This document shows positions 11,556 through 23,221 of a stretch of 64,000 nt of DNA, in pieces; the stretch's first letter is position 1, and the number at the start of each line of letters is the position of its first letter. Origin of the DNA: Obelidium mucronatum. Lineage: Eukaryota > Chytridiomycota > Chytridiomycetes > Chytridiales > Chytriomycetaceae. The translations under genes and the position numbers were made by a program. The notes below the pieces were generated by a model. It made no database searches. It saw only the letters and a list, made by a program, of their open reading frames with translations, and was not told the origin of the DNA. The stretch is from NCBI GenBank assembly GCA_025765595.1, contig JAIVFH010000035.1:62001-126000 (forward strand), given 5' to 3'.

Positions 11556-13781
11556 TTAAATGAACGCAAAAACCTCAACGTTTAAGCAATCGAAAGTCTT
11601 TTCTTGATTTCCAGTGAGGGGGCCGTTTTCAAACGTGGAGCATGTGCCAGTAGTACCATATGATAAATCGCCATTAATCCATAAACCAACATTTGATCTT
11701 GAATCGTGCGTGAGAAAAAAAAAAGGAGAAAAAATTGTTGACTCAAAAAAAAAAAAAAAAGTCTCAAAACAAAAGAAAAAAACAAACCCGCCGCCGCCAA
11801 CAGTAATGTCTTTACGAGTTGCCATGATAAACATTGATGCTTGGTATTGAACATAATCACGTCGCGTCATTGCATTGTCAGCCTCTGATACTTTGACATC
11901 GCCAGCAGGACCATTGAGATCCTCCGTCCTTCCGACCCATGGATACAGTTTTGCAAAGGGAGATAAAGTAAACAGAAACGTTTCACCTTTTCGAGACAGA
12001 AAAAATGTTTCAAAAAATCTACAACCAATCTGCAACCAATACAAAAAAAACCAGACCTGTTCCATAATACATGCCCCTTCCCGATTCATCTTCTGGAAAT
12101 CCATCCGATAAATAGGCCCCAAAAATACTATTTGAAGTTTCAATCACCAACATCAACGGTTTTTTCCCAGTAGTCCTATTGTACAAGGTACTAATATGAT
12201 GTCCATGATCCCTCGTAGTAAACACCAGCTCTAAATCCATCATCCTCATACTCGGGGGTACCCAGCTCCAAAACACAATCCAATGATCCTCCTTAATAAT
12301 CGCACTCCCTTTAAAACTAGTTGGATCCACGACGGTCCCATCGCGTTTTGTTTCCGGTGCTTGAAACAGTTTCGGGATAGCCCTTTGATACCGATATTGC
12401 TGTTCATGTAAATCGTCGTTCGCACTCAACGCAATCAAAGCCGTGTGGAGATGATTTCCACTCCGGATATCGGCTTCATTTGTCATTCTCACGGCCCACA
12501 CGGCATTGAAAAAGGTTTCCCTTGTAAAGTCTGCAGAATTTACTGTTTCTTCAAACACTGCCGTCAAATCTTGAAGGGTTTTGCATTTCATAATCGCCTC
12601 CTTCCGCGCGAGGACAAGGGCAACTCCAACCCGGAACAACGTCTTGTATCCTTCGACAAGAAAACTGTCGAGGATCCGCCAGATTGCTTTCTGGGGCAAC
12701 ACGCCCACGTAAAAGTCCGTGAGCCAACGCGTCCATATGGGTTCTGAGGAGGTGGATTGGAGGTCTGTCATGTGGTGGTGGACTTTGGCGTTACAGTAAT
12801 TGAGGAGGTTGCTGAATGCTCGGCTCATGAAGTTGACGTCTTTTCGGTAGGTGGCAAAAAACTTCCAGTCCTTTGTTTTTGGTTTTTTTCGTGATAAGTC
12901 TGGGGAGCTTGGGGAGCTTGGGCTTCTTGCGTGGTTGTTGGGTTGGCTGATTGTGAAGGCTTGTTTGACGACGGATACCATGGCTCCAAGACCTTTTTTT
13001 TTTTTTTTTTTTGTTTGACAAACAAATAGTTGGTTCGTTCAGTTTCAGTAATATTACCAAAACATAATGCTCGATTATGAACAAAAAAAAAAAAGAAACA
13101 AACTTTCATCTCGAGACTTCATATGATGGCACAAGAGCGCAGCAAGTGTTGTCACGAACGGGCTGTATTCCAACGACGGAAAGTCATGCGCAAGGACACA
13201 AAGAACGTGATCCACCAAAAGTGACCCTTCAGCAGTAAGCGCGAGTTCATTTTGATGTGTGCGCCCACCAAAAGTGGGGGGCAATGGTGCTCTTGGGACT
13301 GTTGACCCATACGTTCGTTTCAATGCAATCTCAAAGTTCTTTTCGTATTCTGAAAAAAAAAAAAGTAGGAAATGGTTCAAAAAGAAAAAGAACAGTAAAA
13401 AGAGAGTGGTTGGGTTACCGTCCAGTTTATCTACTTTCAGAATCTTTGCATAGATTGGTCCTGTTGGTTCACGTAAGTCAAAGACAACGGAAATGGCTTT
13501 TTGACATAAGCACGCTCACCGCGTAATTGATTGGGAATACCGGCGCGAGTCATTTTAACAAGCTTCGTCTTTTCAAGATCGACTGAATCGTATATTTTGG
13601 TCATTGCGGGACCTAACCATAACTCCTCTGCATTCTGACGTTTAAGCCGATCAGCCGCGATTTAGCCACAGGAGAATATGTGTCGCACTAAAAGAGGTTT
13701 TTCAAGAACCTGAGGAGTTGGAGTGTCTTCCAGCTTCAACCGGGACAGGTCGACCCAAATTCCTGTTTCAGTTTCGTTCAT
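11556..13781 (-). CDS. TBC-TLDc protein (TBC1D24-like)
   Basis: Seven exons: 13781-13710, 13634-13520, 13460-13419, 13349-13104, 12992-12057, 11986-11788, 11697-11556; 583 residues, phases consistent. The N-terminal Rab-GAP TBC domain begins 'TRAGIPNQLRGPIYAKIL' and runs to about residue 300. The expected GAP Arg and Gln fingers were not obvious, as in TBC1D24. The second half is a TLDc domain. Its key runs are 'WSWVPPSMRMMDLELVFTT', 'GRGMYYGTGETFLFTL', 'YPWVGR', 'SMFIMATRKDITVGGG', 'GLWINGDLSYGTTG' and 'CSTFENGPL', ending 'CLNVEVFAFI'. TBC-TLDc proteins act in membrane traffic and oxidative-stress responses; TLDc domains can also bind the V-ATPase. Exon 5's acceptor follows an 18-base A run. 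Confidence 0.88.
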
Positions 13782-13914
13782 TGTTTCTCGAAGCCTAAAA
13801 TAAAAATAAAACGCTGTTCTATATATATAAAGCTCGCTACACTCGCAAATAAACATCTATAAATATACATGGTTTACTGATCACTTCAAAGTAAACCACC
13901 TCAACATCCAAAAT

Positions 13915-15643
13915 TTATTGAAACCGAATCCTCGCATCACGATCCCCAAAATGATTAAACTCTACATGCCAACCTCGTCGCACCATGGCAGTAATGAGCA
14001 AGGGAAACGTTTCATCAGCGATTGCGCTCGTTTCCTGCACAGCCTTTCGAAATTCATTTTGGATTACATGAAACTCATCTAATCCATCTTCTTTTGCTGA
14101 TGTTTCTGATTCCTTGTGCGATAGCGTTTTGAGTCGATCCAAAAAGACTTGTCGCGCCAAACACGCGTGGTAAAACGCTTTGAAGTGATCCATAGGTTTT
14201 GATGATTCCAAGAACCATAAACATATTCTCCAGTTTTTGGTTGTGGCTGTTGTTGTTGAAGTTGAACCAACAATGGATTTGAGTTTCCGCACAATAAAGG
14301 GATCATCTTTGACTGACAGAAGCATTCGATATTCTTCTGATTGTCCTTCAAACAAGTTCTTGAGTCTTGATGGTTCAATAGGAGTCAAGTGGTTCACAAG
14401 AGATGGTTCAAGCAAGACATCCAACCCCGATCCCGATTTGTAACGGAATACAAAAGATTCCTTTTTGGAAACATCCAAAAGCGGTAGCACTAAGGCATCA
14501 ACTTCATCAGTCCATAATTTACTTGACGACGGCAGGTTGTTGTTTTGTCTGGCCTGGATGACCTTGGCAGATATTTCATTAACAACTCCTCCGATTGCAA
14601 TATCTCCTCTTTCTACATTGAGAGTGCGCGTTATGACCACGTGGTTGGATTGATAGCAGCAATACATGTTAAACACGGAGAGAGGAAAGAAAATGTAGAG
14701 CAGCGTGAATGGATCTGAGTACCCAATAAAGTAAGAAATTCCAATTCCAGAGACGGTTCCAAGAAGACCAGCCATAGTTCCTTGGGCACCGGCTTTGGCA
14801 GTCACGTCCCCAAGGTTGTCCGTCAAAGAAAACCCGCGATGAATAGAAGCGCGCGAAGCGCTTGATGACAGCCAACCAATATTTTTTCCAATATTCGAGA
14901 CAGAGGCGATCGGGACAAAGAGGGTTGGAAAGAGGGGAGTCAAGAGTTCAAGGAAGGTTGATATTTGGATCAGGGCGGCCGACAGGAATCGGAAGCGTTT
15001 CGGCTGATTGTCGAATCCTTTGGCAATCGATCCAGCAAACAGGACGCCTCCCAAAAGGCCAAATCCATCCTGGTTAATGAAGGTACTTGGTTAACTTGTC
15101 GAATGGAGATCGGCAAAACAAATACAGACACGGTACCTTGATGATCCAGTTTGTTGTTGCGGCCAAGCCAGCTGAGGCGGCAGCCCCCAGACCCAGCGCA
15201 TGCAGGAGGGCCTGTGTCGACAGGGTGCCGGTTACTGTTCCGGGTGTTGATCACGTTACCATCACAGCCACAGCCACCGCCACGCACCCACCCGTCCCGG
15301 ACACCGAGTGCAGAAACTGCCAGAACGAATAGGCAGCGTAGTCCGGCGACACGGCGCGCGGAAAGTCTTTCGGCAGAAACATGACCATCAGCTGGTCCTT
15401 GGCGGCCTGCAGCGCGTGCGGCGGCGGCGGCAGCGCGTGCGGGGGCGCTGCGGCGTGCGGGGGTGGCGCCGCGCCGCCCGCCGCCACGCGCCACCGGCCG
15501 CCGTGCGGCGCCAGCGCCGTCCACGTCTCGGTCTCGCCCTTGCGCTGTCGCTGCGCCACGCCGCCGGCAAGCCGCACAAGCCGCACGAGCCGCACGCCGC
15601 AGAGCCCTGCGCGCGCGTGCGCGCGCTGGTGGCACGGGCCCAT
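13915..15643 (-). CDS. RUS family (DUF647) membrane protein
   Basis: Three exons: 15643-15292, 15234-15137, 15069-13915; 534 residues. After an Arg/Ala-rich N-terminus comes the RUS core: 'FLPKDFPRAVSPDYAAYSFW' near residue 85, 'TLSTQALLHALGLG', 'AATTNWIIKDGFGLLGG', then 'NIGKNIGWLSSSASRAS' and 'KAGAQGTMAGLLGT'. Several hydrophobic helices lie in residues 100-330. In plants the related ROOT UVB SENSITIVE proteins are linked to vitamin B6 homeostasis and light responses; a fungal role is not established. The first exon lies in a GC-rich patch. The chosen ATG is the first in frame; translation could start later. Confidence 0.85.
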
Positions 15644-15718
15644 TCGCCATCCCGAAAGCATCTTAAAAGGCGACAATAATAAAGATTTCCATTCTACCAA
15701 CGCCCAACTCAAAAAGCG
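15644..15718. promoter_or_regulatory. 75-bp divergent promoter region
   Basis: This gap separates the RUS-family start (15643, minus) from a small gene start (15719, plus). The two genes must share control sequence. No specific binding site was recognised. Confidence 0.35.
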
Positions 15719-16147
15719 ATGGACAACCTGGTGCGATTGGAACAGCTGGAGCCACCAGCGTCCTTTGTGCCCATTCAGCCGCCAATGCCGACCCAAATAG
15801 CTGACCCTGTCCAGTCAGCGATTGCTCCCTCGCTTCCGCTGCCCCCTCAACAGCACCTTCCTAGTCCCCCTGTCATCAGACGCTCTCACTCATTCAATGC
15901 ATTGCATCATCATGGGGCTCGTCTAGTTGTGCCCTTCATTCCGTTGGATTCCATCTTGAATCGACAACCACCAGATAACAACCCACAAATGATAACCCTA
16001 CGGCGGTCTCCGACCGAATCCAATATTAGATCAAATCGAAAACGCATGGAATCCATTCTAAAACGTGTTTCAGTCACTCTATCGGATTTGCAAGAGCTGC
16101 AAGAAGGGGACGGTGGGGAGCTGTCTGTGATTGGAGTCAAGGAATAA
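15719..16147 (+). CDS. Small Pro/Ser-rich protein, related to the next gene
   Basis: Single exon, 142 residues, no known domain. The N-half is proline- and glutamine-rich and the C-half basic. It shares blocks with the following gene at 16298-16741: 'RRSHSFN' against 'RSRAFSN', a 'VVPFIPLD' against 'VIPFISLH' block, and 'P-MITLRRSP' against 'PKMIALRRSA'. The pair is therefore probably a tandem duplicate. The repeated R-R-S-x-S contexts look like basophilic kinase or 14-3-3 sites (inference). An AT-rich 150-bp region with TATCTATTATG repeats follows the stop. Confidence 0.55.
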   Translation: MDNLVRLEQLEPPASFVPIQPPMPTQIADPVQSAIAPSLPLPPQQHLPSPPVIRRSHSFNALHHHGARLVVPFIPLDSILNRQPPDNNPQMITLRRSPTESNIRSNRKRMESILKRVSVTLSDLQELQEGDGGELSVIGVKE

Positions 16148-16297
16148 AACCCCTTTATCTATTATGTATCTATTATGTATCTATTTATGGCATTATATAA
16201 CTACTATTCTACTATTGTTATATAGTATTAAATAAATACTCTTGTCGTCTGTAATTTGCATGTGTCCTTGTTACTTTCAAAATTTCTCTGCTTTGAC

Positions 16298-16741
16298 ATG
16301 AGTCCGTCGCGCTTGTTGGACAGCTCGGATGCCACTGACAATGTACCAAAACCACCACCAATGAGATCGCGTGCCTTTTCAAATCCAGAAGTCTTGCGAA
16401 GGAATGTGATTCCAGTGGCAACCCCAACACCAATACCCACCCATCCACAACAGCAGCAGCAACTACAGCAACTACAGCCTCCAATTGTGATTCCATTCAT
16501 TTCGCTACACGCAATGAAGAAGCGAAACTCGAACGATATTCCTCTCTCACCTCCAAAAATGATTGCATTACGCAGATCAGCCAGTATGCAACTACAGCCC
16601 CTCCAAGTCGTCAGTGTCCCCAACGTTATTATTACGAAATTGCCATCTCATCGCGGGGTACAGCAGAGAAAGAGCGGTGCTCTGAGACCTGCTGCAAGCA
16701 AAGCTTCCATTTCTCAACTGCCAATCATCACTGGCGATTGA
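16298..16741 (+). CDS. Small Pro/Gln-rich protein, related to the preceding gene
   Basis: Single exon from the ATG at 16298; 147 residues. It opens MSPSRLLDSSDAT, has a QQQQQLQQLQQL run, and carries the 'IVIPFISLHAMKKR' and 'PPKMIALRRSAS' blocks shared with its neighbour at 15719-16147. The rest is low complexity. The reading frame remains open upstream to a non-ATG codon, so an earlier exon cannot be excluded. Function unknown. Confidence 0.5.
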   Translation: MSPSRLLDSSDATDNVPKPPPMRSRAFSNPEVLRRNVIPVATPTPIPTHPQQQQQLQQLQPPIVIPFISLHAMKKRNSNDIPLSPPKMIALRRSASMQLQPLQVVSVPNVIITKLPSHRGVQQRKSGALRPAASKASISQLPIITGD

Positions 16742-16926
16742 TGGCTTTGCACACTCTATTATTTTATTTTGGCTGCATAGTGCTACGAGCATACATATAC
16801 TTAGACAGAAGGGGGTTAGATTGGGAACAAGTTGGCGGAAATGAGACAGCAATCGATAAATAAACAAGCTTGTTTTACGGACTTGGTATAACGATATACA
16901 ATTTTTTTTTTGTACATACATTTAGA

Positions 16927-18155
16927 ATGGGAGGGTGCTGCTCCCAACAACTCAAGCGACCTGAAAAGGCGATACCCTTACTCCTGATAGAATCCAACGC
17001 GATCCATGCGAAAGAAACTGTGGACCTTGTTGACCCAGAATACGTCAAGGAGGAAGACACCATCATCAGCACGCGAGCAAGTGTTGGCTCACATACAAGC
17101 CACCAGTCTATTGTCCATAGCCTCCAACAGCTCTCGTATGCATATACCTTGAAACCGTCACCCACTCCGCCACCAGCAGAGTCCGCCGCTGCCGCCGCGA
17201 CTCAAGAAACCAATCAAGTGATCGAGGGGGCTTTTCAATGCGAGTCTCCCATCATATCAAAACTGTCCACTGATTCGACCAGGAAGTTGAATGACTCTGC
17301 TATTTCTTCTTCTGCTGGTGATGCCGTTGTCGAAGGCGGTGGCGAGCCGCTGGTTCGAATGTTTCCTGAAAGTGCTATGATGGAATCACCTCCTTCATCC
17401 CAAATTGAGGAGTACGAGCAAAACCAGCGAGTCTTGTTGGAAGGCGCCGAACAACTCGAAAGAATGCAGGAGCAATTACGCAAGGAAAAGCAACGACTAG
17501 CTGATTTGTTATTGGGTAACCTTAACATTTAAAAACAAGTGTTGGTTTTTTTACTAACTGGATCAAAAAAAAACCCCCTATACAAATAGAAACAATCGAG
17601 AGGAAAAAAAAGAAGAAAGCCGCGTTGAGGAAATCGCGGTCAGCTTCCTTATTGACAGGAACAAGCGGCAAGGAATTAGTCATGATTGAAGAGGAATCCG
17701 AAACAAACTCGGTTCGGTCCGCGTCTGTTTTGGAGCGTCCATCTTCATCCAACAGCATGTATAGCATTGAAGATATTCAAATCATCCCTCAAGTGTTGGG
17801 GAGCGGTGTTCGCGGAAAGGATTCAGCTGCAACACTGTTTTTCGAGGTGGAAGAGTTTGACTCTTCTTCTTCGTCTTCATCGGCTTCTGTTTCTTCCTTG
17901 AGTATTGGGGGATTGGAGACAACAATGGCAGCGGATGAAGAAACTGTGAAGGTTCCAGTGATTCATGAACCAAAAGACACACGGCAACTCGCAAGACCGA
18001 ATTCGATTCTGAAATTGGGTATCACGCCTTCTTCATCAAGTTCTAGTCTGAATTCATCGGTTTTGACTGCACGTAAAAGCGTCAAGTTTGATGAAACGTC
18101 TATTGTAGGTAAAAAAGTGAAGCTGCGACGTCGATATCGATTGGATCTGAAATGA
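16927..18155 (+). CDS. Putatively N-myristoylated, PP1-docking-like disordered protein
   Basis: Two exons, 16927-17515 and 17590-18155; 384 residues. The start MGGCCSQ gives Gly2 followed by a Cys pair, a classic context for N-myristoylation plus palmitoylation, so membrane attachment is likely (inference). A coiled-coil-prone segment (EQNQRVLLEGAEQLERMQEQ, residues ~170-195) spans the intron into a basic KKKKK tract. The C-terminus has 'PNSILKLG', a Ser-rich spacer, and 'RKSVKFDET', which fits the RVxF docking motif of protein phosphatase 1. The same module ends the next gene. The rest is Ser/Pro-rich. The family was not recognised. Confidence 0.7.
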
Positions 18156-18446
18156 AATAAAATGAAGCAAAACACCGTTTTTTGGCGGTTTCAGACGCTT
18201 TGTATTCTAGACTTGTAGAACCTAATTTCTGCAAATAAGGTGGCACCGATGCGGTTGCTTGACTATAATACGGGGAAACTGATCTTTTCCAGGCTGTCTA
18301 AACCCCTGCTGCTGCTTTTCGTGTTGGCGCTAGAGTAAACATATAGTCACATCTTGTTGGCAGCTTGTTCGTAGAAAATCTGGTCAAAATCAGAAACTCG
18401 AAAATTTTATTCCAAACAGGGAGCTGCAAAAAACGCACAAATCCGG

Positions 18447-21083
18447 ATGGAGTCCAAGACGAAGCCTGTGAGTATGATGAATGTTTGCAGCACATTTGTG
18501 CTGCTTCCGTCAGCTTGTTGTTGTTGGCTCTAACTAATGCAATGCATATATGTGTCTTTTGGTTGTCAGGCTACGAATCGGTTGTCTTTTCTAGGCATCT
18601 TTTCCCGTGCTCGGAAGCAGCCAACGCCACCGCCGTCTGTTGATGCTGCTCCTGCTTCTGGGTCATCCACTGCCGCTGCGGGCGTTGCAGAGTCTCAACC
18701 AAGGGACACTTCGATCACCTCATCGCATTCAGGGTCTTCATCGTCCATTGAACTGTTTGGGAAGGCGTCTCAGCCATTGTCTGATGGATTAAACGGCCTG
18801 TCAAAGTCTCCTACTCTTTCCGAGTCAATTAGCTCGGTGTTGCTTGAATCTGGAGTGTGGGACGCTGAAGCAACGGACACTCTGCAAACGAAGCCTACTG
18901 TGCTCACGGAGGCCAGTTCTAGTGTGAAAACATATTCTCTGCCTACATCGCAGATCAAGAAGCCCCGTCCTGCGTCTACACAACTGGCGGCTTACAAGCA
19001 AGCGGGTGATTCTTTGTCTATCCGATCTCAGTCCAGCAACGGTAGTCACAACCCAGCAGCAGTCAATGCAACACCAACGTCACCTACTATGGAAATGCAG
19101 GTTATGCTTTCTAGAAAGTGGGCCGCAAAGGCGGCTGAAAGGACGAGTTCAGACGATGCCAACTCTGAAAGTCAAGGAACGAATCGCCGCTCCCTTTCCA
19201 TTCAATCCCCCAGCGTTGTCTCATCTCGTATCGCCCGAACGACGTCTTTGAGTATTCAGGACTCTTGCAGCAGTGAAGATGACGACTCTGATGGCGGCAC
19301 ATCATCTGATGATGAAAAGCCTCTCGCTCAGGTAGCTGTCAAGTCTGTGGCAATGGACGATAACGCCCCACTTTCGCAAGTCAGTAATCACTTGCGACTC
19401 TTTCCTCAGCAGCTAGGCCGGCAATCCCCAACTACAGTTTATTCGCCAATGTTGCCGCAACCAGCACCAAGCAATATGACCTCTTTACCTCGCCATCAAT
19501 CGGCACCTGTACTACTATCTCATTTTAATAACGCTTATACGGATTCCGAAGCCGGAAGTAGCGAGACATTGACTATGAATACACCTCCAGCGTCTCCCGG
19601 ACTATCTCCACAAGGCAAGCCGACCCGCACGTTTAAAAGCTTCATGTCTACTATTTTCTCTTCTTCCGCCGCAAATACAGCAGCAACTACTCCTACGAAT
19701 TCGACTCCAGCATCCCCTGTGAAAAAACAGACACCCACCACCATGCCCGATATTGCCGCGCCTCCAATTGCATCCATTGATGCCCCGCGTGTTCAGCGAA
19801 GTAGCAGTGCAATTGGGTTCAGGGGGAGTTCTCCCACTGTTGGGGCAAGGTCCTCTTTTCCTCGCCTAGAACGCTCCGTCTCGCAGTTGGCGACGCCAGC
19901 TGGACAAGAACGGTCAAATTCTGCCCAGGCTTATGCACCCTCCACGGTTTTGCATCCGCAACTGCTGCCTCTGCCTTTGACGTCGCCGCGTTCTCCGGAC
20001 TTGGGGAGGACGGGGATGCGTAGGACTTGGTCAGGTGGTGATTATTCAACTGTCTCAGCCTATTATGCCCAACAGCAGCAGCAGCATCAACAACAAAACC
20101 AACACATTCTTCAGCAGCATCATCAACACTTACAACAGCAAGCACAGGAAGGACGGAATTCTGGAAGCGATTACGGCGGTGACAATTCCCGTGTTTGGGG
20201 TGGTAGTGATTACGGTGGTGCGGCGCAAGCCTGGTCTGGAAGTGAAGCAGGTCGTTCTGAGGTATCTCATCGATCTTCAGTGGTGATGACTGCTGCTGGT
20301 GCTGCTGCTGGTCCGTTGGTTTATATTGAAGGAGTCACATCGGGGCCTCGTCCAGTGTCTATGAGTCTTGTTCCACCTCCTCCCCCATCGCTTGCTCGCT
20401 CATTCGCGCCGCCGCCAATGTCGGATGAAACACCACCAACGGATCCAGGGCAGTTGCTTGAGTATGTGCGGTATCATCAAGATATGGCGACGAAAGCGTT
20501 TGAAGTCTACCAGTTGCAGCAAGCGCACATGCAGAAAGTGAACCGATCTCTTTCAAACGGAAGCTCTGTTTCGGGTAGTGGAAAAGCATTGTCCCCTCTA
20601 TCTGGTAGTGGTAGTACTGGAAGTGGCAGTGGTAGTGGTGGTAGTGGTAGTGGTGGTCTTGGAAGCAAGAGTAAATCAAGAAACCGGCACTCAAGGATAT
20701 CTGCCGAAAATAGCAGTAGCACTACGAAACCGAAAGCACAGAAGAAAAAGACCAAGAAGAAGCAGGTGGAGGAAAGTAGTGGAACCGAATCAAGTGATAG
20801 CGAGGATACCATATCTGAAACTCAGAACTCGTATCGAAAGGGAACGCAAGATGATTTAGTGCATCGGGCACCATCCTCTGCGTCTTTGTCCAGCCTGAGA
20901 GCTGTGCCACCCTCTATTTTACGGTCTGCTTCAACTGCGTCCGGATCCCGTGTGAAGAAGGGTGTCAAATTTGACGAAACAGCAGCGGCAGGGGACAATG
21001 AGCGTGGGCCAATGACTAAGCGCAGAAAGTCCAAGAAGAAGGCAGGCGTTGACGCCGGAGCAGCTGCGGTAGAGACGGCGTAA
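18447..21083 (+). CDS. Large Ser-rich disordered protein with C-terminal RVxF-like module
   Basis: Two exons, 18447-18467 (seven codons, donor GTGAGT) and 18570-21083; 844 residues. The short first exon is inferred; a later in-frame start is possible. The protein is almost wholly low complexity: Ser/Thr/Pro-rich with many RSxS-type sites, a [11 protein letters not shown] stretch (near 20070-20150), a 'DYGG' repeat, and a GSGSG run (20605-20670) followed by basic KKKTKKK. One ordered patch, 'PGQLLEYVRYHQDMATKAFE' (near residue 635), looks helical. Near the C-terminus 'PSILRSAS' is followed by 'KKGVKFDET', matching the module at the end of the neighbouring gene. It may be a signalling scaffold; function unknown. 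Confidence 0.7.
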
Positions 21084-21214
21084 GAAAAAGGGAAGACTAT
21101 GTTTGATTTGAAGGAGAAAGGAGAAGGAAGAAAGAATAAAACACAAGCTTCGAAAATCACTTGACATTTCCAGGGCCTGCCACCACACCACCACACCACG
21201 CACACGACGCCCCA

Positions 21215-23221
21215 ATGAGCCGCCGCGTCCTCGCCACCGTCGTGCGCGTGTCGCCGCGCGCGTCGTTTTCGTACGCGTGCTGCGACCAATGCGGCAAGAA
21301 GCTGTCGCCGGCGCGCGCTGCGAACCCTGCCGCTGCGAACCCTGCCGCTGCGAACCCTGCCGCTGCGAACCCTGCGCTGTCGCCGCGCCGCCGCGTGCTT
21401 TGCGACGTGGGCAACAGCGGCGCCAACAGCGCCAGCGGCGGCCCGCCGACGCGCCCTGGCCCTGGCGCCGCGCCGCCCGCCGAGCCTGCGCCGCTGTTCG
21501 CGTGCCGCGCCTGCGACAAGCTGTTCCACGAGTCGAGCGTCAAATACAGATACAGTGTGACTCTGGTCGTCAAGGTGCAAAACCACCTGAAGAACAGTTG
21601 AGTGTATTCCTGATTCGCTTGACAAAAAAAGTACCCAGTTAGCAGTCCATACTAACGCGTCTCTTTTACTCGTGCTTCGCTTGCTTCAGTTACTATTTTC
21701 GGAAGCTCTCTGAATCCTCTTTTTGGCATGTCTTGCACTCACTTGCAGAAGACCCTGAAGCTGAAGGCACTTGAACAATTTGGGACTCAGACGCCAACAA
21801 TCGACGGACGCAGAGTAATTAACGCGCTGGATCAAGTTGCTGCTAACCTGGTAGTGTTGTTGGTCGTCAAGAACAACATTTTTGCTGCAATGAATGAATT
21901 GTCGGACTTGATGGACAAGGGTCTCCATTTGAAAAAGCCAAGAACTACGACTACAGCCACAAGTGCTTATTCTAGCTCACGCTCAAAAGATTTTGTTGCA
22001 TCCTCTATCGAATTTCCAACGGCTCCGCCGTTAACTGTGGCACATGTTCTTGAAATTCTACCTATTGCTCAACCTGTAATACTGGATGGAGCCGAGAATG
22101 TTGCAGACGCTTTTCAATCATTTGCCATTGATTTATTGGATGAATTGATTCAGCAAGAAGAGTCTTTGCCGCATGATCAAGGTGGAAGCAGTAGTACTAG
22201 TAGCACTAGCGGCGCGGAGCAAGAGTTTCGAAGAATAATGTCCCCACCTACAACTCCACGGAGAAATCTTGCCGCCCCAGTTCTCAATTTAAGCTTTCAA
22301 GATGGTGATAGCGACTCAGAAGACGAAACCCCCGAACCCACCGAAGAAACATTTGAAATCACACCAATCACACCCAAAACGTTCTTTGGTATTCCATCTC
22401 CACCTCGCTCGTCGATTACTGGCGAATCTACATATCATGAACGTAGAGGATCTTCCTTACTTCTTGAAGAAGACTCCTTGGCTTCCGACACATTCTCTCT
22501 TCCTTCCTCCCCATCAAAACCCAATACGAATCCTGACACGAATACACTGCAGGATCAGTTTTCCTGTCTCACTCTGGTCGAAGATAGTCCACCACGGGCA
22601 ACACAACTGCGAACAATGTCAACCCCTAAGTTTGGAAGCAAACGAAAGAGTGGCCCGTCTGTACCAGTCATTGATTCATCAAGCCCCTTTTTTGTGGCAG
22701 AAACTCCTTTAGCAGTTGCCCCTGCAGCTGAACAACGAAATGACTTTGACCAATACAAATCCCTTCCTTCAACTCCAACCATCCGAAAGGGCAGTGCGAA
22801 TTGCAAATTTAGCGATTCTTTAATTGCATTCCCAAGAAATGAGACCTTACCTTTGGATAGCGAGCGCCAAACTCCCACCTTCCCGATAAAACGCCCAACC
22901 CCACACCATGACACTGTGGATGATGTTCACTTGATAGACTCCTTGTCTCGACTGAATGTCTGCTGCCCGTCATCCCTGTCTGAGACATTTCCATCGCCAA
23001 AGAAGCGGACTCGTCACTCGAAGGATGACGACGACGGGGATTGGCGTTGTGAAAGTCAAACTCAGTATTCCTCGACGGGAACCAGCAAGATTAGTTTCAA
23101 GGATGGAGATATAGATGATTGGTTATGTAGCCAGTCTTTCTCACGCGGCTTAAACAGAGGTTCGACTGGCAGCGGCAATCTTGGTGGTGCAAGTCAAGGC
23201 TTTTCAGAGTTGAATGGTTGA
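21215..23221 (+). CDS. DDIAS-like (noxin-like) protein with RPA-C-type OB fold and zinc ribbon
   Basis: Two exons, 21215-21596 and 21690-23221; 637 residues. The intron has a textbook TACTAAC branch point (near 21652). The N-terminus resembles human DDIAS and the C-terminal OB fold of RPA1. It has a CxxC pair at residues 23/26, a second at 97/100, then 'YRYSVTLVVKVQ' and, across the junction, 'ITIFGSSLNPLFGMS'. In DDIAS the corresponding strands are a YRY block and a TVFG block. The stretch between the CxxC pairs is expanded by a 15-bp minisatellite. Residues ~230-637 are Ser/Pro-rich and disordered, with late short motifs 'DDGDWRCESQ' and 'DIDDWLCSQSF'. DDIAS is linked to survival after DNA damage; a fungal role is inferred only from the fold. 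Confidence 0.65.
21316..21375. repeat. 15-bp coding minisatellite, four perfect copies
   Basis: The unit CGCTGCGAACCCTGC is repeated four times without mismatch. It encodes repeated A-A-N-P-A between the two zinc-binding CxxC pairs of the DDIAS-like protein. Copy number is likely variable among strains. Confidence 0.95.

Noticed and set aside
13058..13069. A 12-nt microexon in the TBC-TLDc gene
   Set aside because: It has AG and GT borders and keeps frame, but the TBC alignment is better when 13104 is joined directly to 12992, giving the expected M-x-S-x-x-E-(x)-hydrophobic spacing.
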